31,352 bases of DNA from Oscillospiraceae bacterium (GCA_900768245.1 CAAGCE010000018.1:1-31352), one strand, 5' to 3'. Counted from the stretch's first letter, positions 8,445-17,706 are shown. Numbers and translations are program-made. The notes: generated from the letters alone by a model not told the origin.

Positions 8445-10127
8445 TTATTTAAGGTCTATTCCGCTTACTTCCACATACTGGCTGTCCGAGCAGAATTCAT
8501 AGCCGTTTATCTTTTCGCTGTTCCATGCCGCAAGCTCAACTGTGTTTGCAAAAGGAACGCAGAGAGCCTCATCGGGAATGGTCGTGAGGATAGTTTTGTA
8601 TATCTCATTTATGCGGTTTTCATCGGAGGAGCAGTCAAGCTCGGAAACTATTCCCTCGGGCAGAAATGCAGCAAACTGTACCGCAACGGGGTCTGCGCTG
8701 ACTGCCGGATCCATATTTGTAACGATAGTGAACGGGTCGAACGAACCGCCGTAGGTGCGGTAGTGGATAATGTCGTATTCACCGTTCATTGACGCTCCGT
8801 AGTAGGTCATCATATCCATATCGGAAACATCTACCTTGAAGCCCACCTTGCCAAGCTGCGAAGCAATGGCAAGCATACCGTCGCCGATGCTGCCGTAATC
8901 GCTTGTGTAAAGCATAGTCATTTCAAGGGGCGTGCCGTCCTTTTCCCTTATGCCGTCGCCGTCGGAATCGGTCCAGCCTGCTTCATCAAGAAGCTGTGCA
9001 GCCTTGTCAGGGTCATAATCATAAACAGTCACATCAACATCGCAGTAAGGCTTTGATCTGCTGAAAAGAGTATCGGCAGGCGTCATTGTTCCCTGAAAAA
9101 CATCATTCGATATTGAGTCCTTGTCAATGGCATATTCAACGGCAAGGCGCACGTTTTTGTCATCAAAGGGAGCCTTTGACATATTGAAGCCTATATAATT
9201 TGTAAGAGTAGGCTCATCGTTGATCGCCGTGCCGAATGAGCTGTCCGCAGAGAGCTCGGTGTAAGCATCTGCGCTGAGTCTTGCTGCACCCGTAATGGCA
9301 TCTATCTCGCCGCTTCTGAGTGCAAGTACCTTGGCATCGTTGTCGGGTATTACCTTTATCTTGAATGTGTCTGCTTCGGGAGCTTCACCCCAGTAATACG
9401 GATTGCGGACAAAGGTATAGACACTTCCGTCAAAATCCCCCTGATACATATACGGACCCGTTCCCATTGTCATGGTCTGGAAATCATCAGCCTTGTATGT
9501 AAGATCATCGTTAAAGCCGTTGGGATTTACGATACCGAGAGGATTGCAGGTGGAAAGGTCATTAAGAGTACCGTAGTAAGGCTGTGTAAGCTTTATAACA
9601 ACTGTGGATTCATCGGGAGCTTCAATAGTGTCGATGACCGTCATAAGCTTTCCGTATGATCCGATATACATTCCGAGGTTCACCGTTGCAGCTTCAAGAC
9701 TCTTTTTGACCGCTGCCGCATCGCAGGGAGTTCCGTCGGAGAATTTAATGCCGTCTCTGAGGGTAAAGGTGTATTCCTTGCCGTCCTCGCTCACGTCCCA
9801 TTTTTCCGCAAGGCTGCCCTTGTATTCGCCGTCCTCATAGACAACGAGAGTGTCATAGAAATTGTGTCCCCAATAGGATATACCGTAGTTTGATGACATT
9901 CCGCCGTGAACAACAGCATAAAAGCCTGCATCAAAAGTCCAGCTCTCGCAGAGTGTTACATTTTTGCTTTCCGATGATGTATCGGAATTGTTATCGGCAG
10001 CGGACGAAACCTCCGCATCATCTGTTTCTGATGTTGTTCCTGTGTTGTCGGACGTGCTTCCGCAGGCAGCCATATTTGCGCATATCGCAAATGCCGCAGC
10101 CGCAGCAAAAAACTTTTTCATCTTCAT
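8445..10127 (-). CDS. NikA/CntA/OppA-family substrate-binding lipoprotein (560 aa)
   Basis: The protein starts with a lipoprotein signal peptide ending in NMAAC, with Cys22 as the lipid-modified residue, then a Ser/Thr/Asp-rich linker to about residue 55. The rest is a family 5 solute-binding protein: GSLAEKWDVSEDGKEYTFTL, FVRNPYYWGEAP and IPDNDAKVLALRSGEIDAI are family hallmarks, closest by eye to nickel/metallophore binders. It would capture substrate outside the membrane and pass it to the two permeases encoded upstream in the operon. The order permease-permease-ATPase-ATPase-binding protein with the binding protein last is less common. A plain peptide substrate cannot be excluded. Confidence 0.9.
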   Translation of the reverse strand: MKMKKFFAAAAAFAICANMAACGSTSDNTGTTSETDDAEVSSAADNNSDTSSESKNVTLCESWTFDAGFYAVVHGGMSSNYGISYWGHNFYDTLVVYEDGEYKGSLAEKWDVSEDGKEYTFTLRDGIKFSDGTPCDAAAVKKSLEAATVNLGMYIGSYGKLMTVIDTIEAPDESTVVIKLTQPYYGTLNDLSTCNPLGIVNPNGFNDDLTYKADDFQTMTMGTGPYMYQGDFDGSVYTFVRNPYYWGEAPEADTFKIKVIPDNDAKVLALRSGEIDAITGAARLSADAYTELSADSSFGTAINDEPTLTNYIGFNMSKAPFDDKNVRLAVEYAIDKDSISNDVFQGTMTPADTLFSRSKPYCDVDVTVYDYDPDKAAQLLDEAGWTDSDGDGIREKDGTPLEMTMLYTSDYGSIGDGMLAIASQLGKVGFKVDVSDMDMMTYYGASMNGEYDIIHYRTYGGSFDPFTIVTNMDPAVSADPVAVQFAAFLPEGIVSELDCSSDENRINEIYKTILTTIPDEALCVPFANTVELAAWNSEKINGYEFCSDSQYVEVSGIDLK

Positions 10128-10181
10128 AAAATCTTTCCTTTCAAAAAATGCTGTATATTAACCGCTTTTTGCGGAAATATC

Positions 10182-10955
10182 CTATCTTTTTATCCCCAGC
10201 AACGAGGAATTTATGAGTATTGTGGAGTAATCACTTTTAAATACCGCCGTATCTCCCTCATATTTTACGGTTTCAAGTATCCTGCCACTTTTCATAACAG
10301 CTATCCGCTGTGATGTGTAAAGGGCTGCGTCTATATCGTGAGTTATGAGCAGAAAGCCTTTTCCCGAGCTTTTCTGTATCCTTATGAGCAGATCAAGAAC
10401 ACTTTTTCTGACAGCGGCATCAAGTCCGCTGACAGCTTCATCAAATATTATGTAATCGGGGTCTGCCGCCAGTGCTCGGGCGATACATATTCTTTTCTGC
10501 TGTCCGCCCGAAAGCTCTCCCGAGCGCCGTTCAAGAATATTTAGGGGCAGCTCCATTTGTTCAGTAAGCTCTCTGACGATTTTATTTTCTTCCTCACGGG
10601 AACATTTTTTCAGATTTTTTATAGGTTCCGCAATGCAGTCATATACGGAAAAGCGAGGGTCAAGAGCAGCCCTGCTGTTTTGCAGAACAAGCTGGAGCTT
10701 TGCGCAAAGAGCCTTGTTTTTTCTGCGCAGCTTTGGGGTTATATTTTCTCCGTCGCATATGACATTTCCGTTGTCGGGAGAAATAAGCCCCGACATTATT
10801 CTTACAAGCGTGGTCTTTCCTGAACCGCTTTCTCCCACAAGTGAGCAGAACTCATTTTTATCCAGAGAAAAGCTAACATTATCGGCGGAGGTAAATTTTT
10901 TGCCGTCTGTAACAAAGCATTTGGTGATGTTATTTGCCGTTAAAATATATCTCAC
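10182..10955 (-). CDS. ABC importer ATPase, NikE/DppF-like (257 aa)
   Basis: A single nucleotide-binding domain with Walker A GESGSGKTT, signature LSGGQQKRI, Walker B YIIFDEAVSGLD and switch ITHD. It lacks the C-terminal extension (oligopeptide/dipeptide C-terminal region) seen in many Opp/Dpp ATPases, which fits the nickel or metallophore subgroup. The start is a GTG one base after the previous gene's stop, with no good ribosome site, so translation is probably coupled. Together with the ATPase before it, it powers the two permeases. A short CCGC-ttttt-GCGG stem lies in the 54-base gap to the next gene. Confidence 0.87.
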   Translation of the reverse strand: MRYILTANNITKCFVTDGKKFTSADNVSFSLDKNEFCSLVGESGSGKTTLVRIMSGLISPDNGNVICDGENITPKLRRKNKALCAKLQLVLQNSRAALDPRFSVYDCIAEPIKNLKKCSREEENKIVRELTEQMELPLNILERRSGELSGGQQKRICIARALAADPDYIIFDEAVSGLDAAVRKSVLDLLIRIQKSSGKGFLLITHDIDAALYTSQRIAVMKSGRILETVKYEGDTAVFKSDYSTILINSSLLGIKR

Positions 10956-10956
10956 C

Positions 10957-11724
10957 TCATATCAGCAGAGCGGCATCGAGCAGCTCCTTTGTATATTCGT
11001 TTTCGGGAGCGGATATTATTTTCCTTATATCGCCCTGCTCCACAAAAATACCGTTTTTCATTATATAAGCATATCCGCCGAAGCGGTCCGCCACCGCAAA
11101 ATCATGAGTTACCATTATGACGGCTGCACTGTCGCACAGACTTCTCAGCATATCCGTGACCGCCATTCTATGCTCTGCGTCAAGAGCGGTGGTCGGCTCA
11201 TCTGCAATTATCAGCTTGGGGCTGTTCATTACCGCTGCCGCCACAGCCGCCCTCTGGAGCATTCCGCCCGAAAGCATATACGGATAGCTTGACCACACCG
11301 CTTCGCAGCGTTCAAGTCCCGCCCTGCACATAGCTTCAAGAACAGCATTCTTCGCCGCCTTGGCACTGCTTCTGTTATGGAGCCTGTATGTCTCCGCAAG
11401 CTGATGTCCCAGCTTGCAGGATGGGTCAAAAGCTGTCATCGGATTCTGAGGGATAAGCGCAATATCGCTCCCATAAAGCTTTCTGCGGCTCCTGGCATCT
11501 GCCGAAAGAATATCTTTTTCATCAAAAATTATCTGTCCCGATACGTCAAAACCGCATCTGTCCGTAAGGCCGAACAGCGCACGGCATATCATGGTCTTTC
11601 CGCTGCCCGACTGACCGAGTATCAGGAGCGGTCTGCCCGTATCAACGGAAAGACTGATGCCGTCAACAGCTTTTAATCCGCTGCTTTTTACAGTCACGGA
11701 GAGATTTTTTATTTCCAGCAGCAT
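10957..11724 (-). CDS. ABC importer ATPase, NikD/DppD-like (255 aa)
   Basis: Walker A GQSGSGKTM, Q-loop region IPQNPMTAFDP (typical of peptide/nickel ATPases), signature MLSGGMLQR, Walker B LIIADEPTTALD and switch VTHD are all present. Like its partner it is short and lacks the oligopeptide C-terminal region. The GGGAGG ribosome site sits inside the end of the permease gene, one base separates stop and start, and the operon is tightly packed. It forms the ATP-hydrolysing heterodimer with the product of the next gene. Confidence 0.9.
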   Translation of the reverse strand: MLLEIKNLSVTVKSSGLKAVDGISLSVDTGRPLLILGQSGSGKTMICRALFGLTDRCGFDVSGQIIFDEKDILSADARSRRKLYGSDIALIPQNPMTAFDPSCKLGHQLAETYRLHNRSSAKAAKNAVLEAMCRAGLERCEAVWSSYPYMLSGGMLQRAAVAAAVMNSPKLIIADEPTTALDAEHRMAVTDMLRSLCDSAAVIMVTHDFAVADRFGGYAYIMKNGIFVEQGDIRKIISAPENEYTKELLDAALLI

Positions 11725-11725
11725 T

Positions 11726-12547
11726 TCATATTCCTCCCTCAGAGGTCAGCGCATCACGAAGAGCCTCTCCGAAAAGATTAAAGCCGCCTGCGGTAATAAG
11801 GATACATATTCCCGGATAAACCAGCATCTCGGGGTGACTGTAAAGCCCCGTTCTCGCTTCATTCATCATAGCACCCCATTCGGCAGTGCCCTCGGGGAGT
11901 CCGAGACCGAGAAACGAAAAGCTTGATATCATTATTATCGCCGAAGCTACTCCCGTGCTCATATAAACTATGCACTGAGGAAGAATGTTGGGGATAAGGT
12001 GCTTAAATATCAGTCCTGTCGTACCGCAGCCGCTTATCCTTGCCGCAGTGATGTACTCTTTGCCCATTTCCGCAGCAGCGTATGAACGAACTGTTCTTGC
12101 AAACCACGCCCACATGGAGATAACAACAGCCACGGCAATATTCTGTATGCCGCTGCCCAGAATGCTTATTACGGCAATGGCTGTTATAAGGGACGGAAAG
12201 GATATAAAAACATCACAGATAAATGTAATTATCCTGTCCGCCTTTTCACCTGTGCAGACGCTGAGCGTGCCTATAAAAAGCCCCAGAGCCCCCAGTATCA
12301 GCATCATGGGAACACTCATTCCCAGTGAATATCTTGCACCGTAAATAAGCCGTGAAAGCTCACATCTTCCGAGCTGATCCGTTCCGAGAGGATAGCTTTC
12401 ATCTGCCTTATGATATTTAAGCGACGGATCTATCCCATCTGGTGGATTTGGCGCTATTACTGGAGCAAACACCGCACATATCACCACAGCCGCAATAAGT
12501 ATGATTCCGATGACCGCCTGCGGTCTTGAAAAAATTTTCTTAATCAT
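11726..12547 (-). CDS. ABC importer permease, NikC/DppC-like (273 aa)
   Basis: An integral membrane protein with five to six helices and the N-terminal 'OppC_N'-like helix (residues about 10-30). It contains the conserved YPLGTDQLGR segment and the EAA-loop AARISGCGTTGLIFKHLIPNI that docks on the ATPases. It overlaps the end of the first permease gene by eight bases, so both are made together. It forms the membrane channel with that partner for substrate delivered by the lipoprotein at 8445. Confidence 0.9.
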   Translation of the reverse strand: MIKKIFSRPQAVIGIILIAAVVICAVFAPVIAPNPPDGIDPSLKYHKADESYPLGTDQLGRCELSRLIYGARYSLGMSVPMMLILGALGLFIGTLSVCTGEKADRIITFICDVFISFPSLITAIAVISILGSGIQNIAVAVVISMWAWFARTVRSYAAAEMGKEYITAARISGCGTTGLIFKHLIPNILPQCIVYMSTGVASAIIMISSFSFLGLGLPEGTAEWGAMMNEARTGLYSHPEMLVYPGICILITAGGFNLFGEALRDALTSEGGI

Positions 12548-13478
12548 TTATTTCCCTTATCATCCACGGACATATCAGTCTGTTTATCACATCTGCCGCA
12601 AGATTTGCAGTCACAAATACTGCCGCAATTATCACTATGCAGGCAGCGGCAGCCGGAGAATCTCCGCTTACAACGCAGGAAATAAGATATGTTCCCACGC
12701 CGTTAAGTGAAAATACCTTTTCGGTGACCGCACTTCCTGCAAGCATATATCCGAGATACTGTCCGAAAAGAGTTATTACAGGCGGCAGTGAATTTTTAAG
12801 TCCGTGCCGCACGATTATCTGCCATTCGGACAATCCTCTTGTCCGTGCATATGCCGCATAGTCTGAGCTTATTTCGGAAAGCAGCGATGACCGCATAATC
12901 CTGACCGCACCACAGGCTGACGGAAAAGCCAGAGCAAACGACGGCAATATGTATCCGCTTATCCCCGCTTTAGGAACAACGCTGAATATCGGCAGCTTCA
13001 CCGCAAACAACAGCAGAAGCATAAATCCAAGCCAGAATACGGGCAGGCATATCCCGCCGATAGTCAGTGCCCTCACAATATGATCAAAAAGCTTATTGTG
13101 AAACCTTGCGCACAGCATTGATACGGGAAAAACTATAATTATCAGCCAACCCATTGCCATAATAACAAGCCTGAGTGTTACGGGAAACAGAGTTCTGATA
13201 TCATCGGTTATATTGTGGTAAGTAACAGCAGATTGTCCCAAATCTCCCATAAGCAGACCTTTCAGCCACAGAAAATACCGTATCGGCAGCGGCTTGTCAA
13301 GCCCCATTTCTTCTCGAAGGGTTTCCACAAGTACCGTATTTCCTGCGGAATTGCTCCGCAGTGCCGCCGCCATGGCAGGATCCTTTCCCGATACGGTCAT
13401 AAGAATAAAGCACAGCACTGTCACCCCTAATAGAACGGGAATTGTGCCTGCAAGCCTTTTTATCAGATATTTTTTCAA
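12540..13478 (-). CDS. ABC importer permease, NikB/DppB-like (312 aa)
   Basis: This is the first gene of the importer operon. The start is taken as TTG at 13478 because an AAGGAGAT ribosome site at about 13483-13490 is six bases upstream; a TTG at 13505 would lie within the operator and has no ribosome site. The N terminus KKYLIKRLAGTIPVLLGV is the usual first helix of DppB-type permeases, and AYARTRGLSEWQIIVRHGLK is the EAA-type ATPase-contact loop. The operator at 13499 and AraC-type repeats at 13581 control this operon, which runs through the AraC gene at 7377 unless stopped at the 8402 hairpin. Confidence 0.9.
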   Translation of the reverse strand: MKKYLIKRLAGTIPVLLGVTVLCFILMTVSGKDPAMAAALRSNSAGNTVLVETLREEMGLDKPLPIRYFLWLKGLLMGDLGQSAVTYHNITDDIRTLFPVTLRLVIMAMGWLIIIVFPVSMLCARFHNKLFDHIVRALTIGGICLPVFWLGFMLLLLFAVKLPIFSVVPKAGISGYILPSFALAFPSACGAVRIMRSSLLSEISSDYAAYARTRGLSEWQIIVRHGLKNSLPPVITLFGQYLGYMLAGSAVTEKVFSLNGVGTYLISCVVSGDSPAAAACIVIIAAVFVTANLAADVINRLICPWMIREIND

Positions 13479-13498
13479 GTAGATCTCCTTAGATTTAA

Positions 13499-13512
13499 TT
13501 AGCAAGTGCTAA
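13499..13512. promoter_or_regulatory. Shared operator, copy 2 (TTAGCAAGTGCTAA)
   Basis: This copy has 6-base arms around AG and is nearly a perfect palindrome. It lies about 20 bases before the permease start. On the minus strand its end merges into TAATTA, a possible -10 box, with TTGCAT as a possible -35 sixteen bases earlier, so a bound repressor would block the polymerase. Confidence 0.65.
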
Positions 13513-13521
13513 CCCAAATGC

Positions 13522-13552
13522 AAAATAAAACTGCGGTTTGATCCGCAGATTT
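13522..13552 (-). terminator. Terminator after the small membrane protein gene
   Basis: CTGCGG/CCGCAG arms at 13531-13536 and 13543-13548 extend with A/T pairs and are followed on the minus strand by TTTTATTTT. It would end transcripts coming from the 13633 gene and isolate the importer operon. Confidence 0.7.
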
Positions 13553-13576
13553 TATAATAACATATCTAAAAAATTT

Positions 13577-13617
13577 TTTCTGCTCCAAAATAACATTCTT
13601 TTGCTCCGAAAAAGCAA
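13577..13617. promoter_or_regulatory. Direct repeat pair B, probable AraC-type binding site
   Basis: TTTTCTGCTCCAAAA and TTTTGCTCCGAAAA have cores at 13581 and 13602, again 21 bases apart. The pair is about 103 bases from the importer operon start, nearly the same distance as pair A from the ABC pair. Most likely both bind the AraC regulator at 7377. Confidence 0.55.
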
Positions 13618-13632
13618 TGTAAGCATTATCTT

Positions 13633-14127
13633 TTATAAAAGTGTGCATATCCAAGCAATAACTGCGCAGGCAGGAATATAAACAAGAAAATGTATAAAAT
13701 GCTGCTTCTTGTTATAGCCGAACATATGCGGTCCGACAACACCTTTAAGCTCGGGATAAAAATGAGGGAAGAAGCCTGAACGGCAAAGGAGATACCAATC
13801 AAAGAAAAATATATCGTATATTTCCATAACATATAGCACCGCAATAAATCTTCCGAAGAAATTCAGAAAGCCGAAATTGTTTTTAACGCCGTCCCAAACG
13901 CCAAGCACCAATGCTCCCACGAACAGCAGAAGTGCTATCGCAATTATTATCCAGCCAACAATATGTGCGCCGTGAAATCTTTCTTCCTTTTTATCGGGGA
14001 TCGCAGCCAAATTTTCTTTGGGCGCAGAACCGAAAAATCTTTTATCCTGAACAAAGCCCACCACACCGTACAAAAGAAGAAAATACGTCGCCATAACCAT
14101 TACTGCCATAATTATTGTTATTGCCAT
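13633..14127 (-). CDS. Small four-helix membrane protein of unknown function (164 aa)
   Basis: No family was recognised. The start at 14127 has a GAGGTGG site; an in-frame ATG at 14145 is weaker. Four hydrophobic segments are visible: about residues 2-24, 57-80, 88-112 and 143-163. A charged loop with KENLAAIPDKKEERFHG lies between the first two, and FFDWYLLCRSGFFPHFYPEL follows the third, with aromatic and cysteine residues. It has its own promoter (14177-14205) and terminator (13522-13552), so it is a single-gene unit between the two transport modules. Whether it takes part in uptake is unknown. Confidence 0.75.
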   Translation of the reverse strand: MAITIIMAVMVMATYFLLLYGVVGFVQDKRFFGSAPKENLAAIPDKKEERFHGAHIVGWIIIAIALLLFVGALVLGVWDGVKNNFGFLNFFGRFIAVLYVMEIYDIFFFDWYLLCRSGFFPHFYPELKGVVGPHMFGYNKKQHFIHFLVYIPACAVIAWICTLL

Positions 14128-14176
14128 TATAACCACCTCGTGCAAAATTTATCGGCATAATAATACCTTCTTTTAT

Positions 14177-14205
14177 ATTATACCATATCGGTTAGCATAT
14201 TGCAA
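14177..14205 (-). promoter_or_regulatory. Promoter of the small membrane protein gene
   Basis: On the minus strand TTGCAA (14205-14200) and TATAAT (14182-14177) are 17 bases apart. The spacer holds GCTAACC, a match to one half of the shared TTAGC operator, possibly a degenerate copy. Confidence 0.7.
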
Positions 14206-14223
14206 CCATTTTTGCGGATAATT

Positions 14224-15951
14224 TCAGCCGAGGATCCAGCCTGCCGCCTTTTCTCTTGCAGCAATAAAATCCGCATACAAGCCGTTTTGTGAAACAAGCT
14301 CGGCGTGAGTACCCTCCTGCACGATCTGTCCATCCTTCACAGCGATTATATGGTCGGCATTCTTTATGGTATTGAGGCGATGTGCTATCATTATGACCGT
14401 CTTGCCCCGTGTCAGCTCGCCGAGTGCCGCAAGTATCTCCTGTTCATTTTCCGCATCAAGCGCACTTGTGGCTTCATCAAGGATCACTATGGGGGAGTTT
14501 TTCAGTATTGCTCTTGCAATGGAAATGCGCTGCCTTTCACCTCCTGAAAGACTGCTGCCTCCCTCGGTGAGAAGCGTATCATATCCATTGGGGAGCTTTT
14601 CAATAAAGTCATCACACCTTGCGGCTTTTGCGGCTGCATATACCTCTTCGTCCGAAGCATCGGGCTTTCCGAAACGGATATTATTCATAACAGTATCCTC
14701 AAAAAGATACACACGCTGAAAGACCATACTTATCTTCTCCATAAGCTCCCCGTACCTGATATGACGGACATCTGCGCCGCCGATGCTCACCGTTCCCGAT
14801 GTCACATCTCTGAAACGTGGGATAAGCCTGCAAAGAGTAGTCTTTCCCGAACCTGACGGACCTATAACCGCTGTCAGTTCGCCCTCTTTTATGACGGTTG
14901 AAATATTTTTAAGCACCTCATTCTCGCCGTAGGAAAACGATACATTGTCAAAAACTATATCATTGCCCGATGCCGGCATAACAGGCTCATATTCCTCAAG
15001 CCTTTCGCATTTTTCCAGCTCGGATATTTCGTCGATCGCACTGTCAAGCATACCTATCATCGAAAGTGCAGAACCTGCCTGATTTAAAGAAGCATACGCC
15101 ATAAAGCTGAATATTATCAGTATTACCGCATAGGAAAATGAAATTTCTCCCGTAACGGCGCACATATATATCCCAGAAAGCATTATTGCCGCTTCAAATA
15201 CCGCAATTACAATATGCGACAAAAACTGCGTCGGCATTGAGATATCGGTAAGCCTTAAATTTGCTTTGCAGCTTTCTTCGATAGCTTTGTCGGTATCTCT
15301 GCCGCTTTCCTCAAAACCAAACGCCTTTGTTACTCTTATCCCCTGCAAAAATGTAAGAATACTGTCGGAAAGCCTGCTCTGTGCTGCGGTGAGTGCAGGC
15401 GCATTTTTTCGTGATATTTTCATCTGAGCTGCTGTGACCGCAAGATAGCAGACTATACCCACACCTGTCATCAGACCTATGCGGATATCATAGATAAGCA
15501 TAAAAACAAGCATTGCAGCAGAGCTGAACAGACCCGATACAATATTTATAAGCGCCATTGTTGCCCCTGTTTCAATACCCTGCAGCGTAGTAGTCATAGA
15601 TGCGGCTATTCTTCCGCCCGACATATCGCTCAGCACTCCGAGAGGGGCTTTGCGGAGCATTTCACCGAGAGAAATACGCTTGTCCGCAGTCATAAGAAAG
15701 CCTGCTTTCATTGCGCTTGTCTGCTCAATATAGCTTGCAATAAAGCTGCCTGCAATGCAAACGGCTGTAAAAATAACAAGCTTTATCACGGCATTTTGTT
15801 CCCTGCCGAAAACAGCACCTGTTGCCGTCATAACAGCGCAAAGCTGAGTTATACCCACAAAGCTTCTGGCTATTTCCGCAATAAGCGCAGATATAAAATA
15901 TTTATGCCGTGACTTTCCAAATGACCATATTTTTCTGAATGTATTTATCAT
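14224..15951 (-). CDS. ABC half-transporter, YbtQ-like, module B (575 aa)
   Basis: A membrane domain (about residues 15-305) is fused to an ATPase with Walker A GPSGSGKTT, signature LSGGERQRI, Walker B VILDEATSALD and switch MIAHRLN. It is the last gene of the ECF operon, 27 bases after its partner, with AAGGATATGG as the ribosome site. It resembles the YbtPQ-like exporter-fold importers that accompany ECF-type systems in Gram-positive siderophore loci such as the equibactin cluster (a comparison from memory). With its partner it should form a heterodimer; direction and substrate are inferred. Confidence 0.87.
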   Translation of the reverse strand: MINTFRKIWSFGKSRHKYFISALIAEIARSFVGITQLCAVMTATGAVFGREQNAVIKLVIFTAVCIAGSFIASYIEQTSAMKAGFLMTADKRISLGEMLRKAPLGVLSDMSGGRIAASMTTTLQGIETGATMALINIVSGLFSSAAMLVFMLIYDIRIGLMTGVGIVCYLAVTAAQMKISRKNAPALTAAQSRLSDSILTFLQGIRVTKAFGFEESGRDTDKAIEESCKANLRLTDISMPTQFLSHIVIAVFEAAIMLSGIYMCAVTGEISFSYAVILIIFSFMAYASLNQAGSALSMIGMLDSAIDEISELEKCERLEEYEPVMPASGNDIVFDNVSFSYGENEVLKNISTVIKEGELTAVIGPSGSGKTTLCRLIPRFRDVTSGTVSIGGADVRHIRYGELMEKISMVFQRVYLFEDTVMNNIRFGKPDASDEEVYAAAKAARCDDFIEKLPNGYDTLLTEGGSSLSGGERQRISIARAILKNSPIVILDEATSALDAENEQEILAALGELTRGKTVIMIAHRLNTIKNADHIIAVKDGQIVQEGTHAELVSQNGLYADFIAAREKAAGWILG

Positions 15952-15978
15952 AGTTTATGACCATATCCTTCCAAGATA

Positions 15979-17706
15979 TCATACTGACATTGCCCACTGC
16001 TTTGCATAATCGGGACATATTTCAAGAAGCTCGGAATGTGTTCCAACAGCTTCTATCCTGCCGTTTTTCACATAAGCGATCTGCTCCGCATTCATCACGG
16101 TGGAAAGCCTGTGGGCTATAACGACCAGCGTTCTTCCTCTTGATGCTGCGGAAAGCGCTTCCTGTATCGAAGCTTCATTTTCGGGATCGGAGCTTGCGGT
16201 GGCTTCATCAAGTATCATTATAGGTGCATTTTTCATCATAGCTCTCGCAATTGCAATACGCTGACGTTCACCGCCAGAAAGCCTGCCGCCTGCCGCACCT
16301 GCCAATGTGTCATATCCATTTGGCAAGGCTCTGATAAAATCATCACAGCCTGCTGCCTTTGCCGCATTTATTACCTCTTCGTCCGAAGCCGAGGGATCGC
16401 CCATACGGATATTATCCATTACTGAAATATCAAAAAGGAACGTGTCCTGATCCACATAGGCAATTTTTTGGTTGAGTGACTTCTGTGACAGCTGCGAAAT
16501 ATCCCTGCCGCCTATAAGTACCCTGCCGCTGTCTGCGTCCCAGAATCCTGCGATAAGCTTTGCCGCTGTTGATTTTCCGCTGCCCGAAGGACCGACAAGG
16601 GCAAGCATCGTTCCTGCAGGAACTTTAAGTGAGATATGATCCGCCGCAGGAGTTTTTTCACCCGAATAGGAAAATGTCACATCAGAAAGCTCAATGTCAA
16701 AGCCCGATATCTCCCGATCTCCCCTTTTAAGCTCGGGTTCGTCCAGTATATCCTTTATTTCCTTTGCATTTGTTCCCATTTGCGCCAATTGGTCAAAATA
16801 TGACATTGCCTGCATAAGAGGTCTGAAAATGCCCATTGAAAGCAACATCATCATAAAGAATGTTTCGGGTGCAAGTGTACCGTTACTATAAAATATAATG
16901 CCTGCAATAAGCACAGGGAATACCGAAAACGGCGCTATCGCCATTCCGAGAGATGAAAACACCTGAGTTTCTCTCTGCCAGTTTATGTTGTATTCTGCGT
17001 GACCGTAAACCGCAGCTTTGAATTTGCCGTAGCATTCATCGGCACGTCCGAAATTTTTTATTACTTCAATTCCGCCCACATATTCGGTCACAGCCTGATT
17101 CATTGATTTCATTGCTGCGATCTGTCCCGCATATTTTTCCGGATAATTCTTCATCATTCCGCCTGTTGCCGCAAAGCCTGCGATTATCCATACAAGTATG
17201 CAGACCGCCAAACGCCAATCAATGAAAAAGCCCCATATCATCATAGCCAAAGGAGCAAGCAGATTTGCCGTAAGCTCAGGAAGCATATGGGCAAGCGTCT
17301 GTTCCATTCCCTCGATCCGATCGGTAAGCACAGCTTTCAGCCGTCCGCTCCCGTTTTTCTCAAAATATCCCATTGGCAGACGCACAAGCTTGGCGGAAAC
17401 AGCCTTTCGGATATCGCTCAGAGTATGATATGCGGCGTGATGGGATATCCACGTAGATACATTGATAAAAACGCCGTTAAGCACTTTGCATAGGGCAGCC
17501 AAAGCTGCGTATATCATAAGAGTATGTATGTCACAGCTTTCGGCAAACAGCTTTCCTGCAATCATTCCCGCAAAGGCGTATGCGGCAAGTCCCGAAATAA
17601 CCGCTGCAGCACTTATTGCAACCGATATGCCGTACCGTACGCCGTATGGCTTCATAAAGCTGCCAAGCTCTCCGAAAAACGATGTCTGTTTATTATCAGA
17701 ATTCAT
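15979..17706 (-). CDS. ABC half-transporter, YbtP-like, module B (575 aa)
   Basis: The start at 17706 (MNSDNKQTSFFGELG) has a GGAGG site at 17713-17717; an ATG at 17733 lacks one. The start overlaps the S-component gene by 11 bases, tying it to the ECF operon. The membrane domain covers about residues 15-310. The ATPase domain has Walker A GPSGSGKST, signature LSGGERQRI, Walker B MILDEATASSD and switch VIAHRLS, all intact. It pairs with the product of the next gene. Sequence features alone do not tell import from export. Confidence 0.87.
   Translation of the reverse strand: MNSDNKQTSFFGELGSFMKPYGVRYGISVAISAAAVISGLAAYAFAGMIAGKLFAESCDIHTLMIYAALAALCKVLNGVFINVSTWISHHAAYHTLSDIRKAVSAKLVRLPMGYFEKNGSGRLKAVLTDRIEGMEQTLAHMLPELTANLLAPLAMMIWGFFIDWRLAVCILVWIIAGFAATGGMMKNYPEKYAGQIAAMKSMNQAVTEYVGGIEVIKNFGRADECYGKFKAAVYGHAEYNINWQRETQVFSSLGMAIAPFSVFPVLIAGIIFYSNGTLAPETFFMMMLLSMGIFRPLMQAMSYFDQLAQMGTNAKEIKDILDEPELKRGDREISGFDIELSDVTFSYSGEKTPAADHISLKVPAGTMLALVGPSGSGKSTAAKLIAGFWDADSGRVLIGGRDISQLSQKSLNQKIAYVDQDTFLFDISVMDNIRMGDPSASDEEVINAAKAAGCDDFIRALPNGYDTLAGAAGGRLSGGERQRIAIARAMMKNAPIMILDEATASSDPENEASIQEALSAASRGRTLVVIAHRLSTVMNAEQIAYVKNGRIEAVGTHSELLEICPDYAKQWAMSV

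Noticed and set aside
13479..13505. TTG start at 13505 for the first permease
   Set aside because: It lies within the operator and lacks a ribosome site; TTG at 13478 has AAGGAGAT at the right distance.
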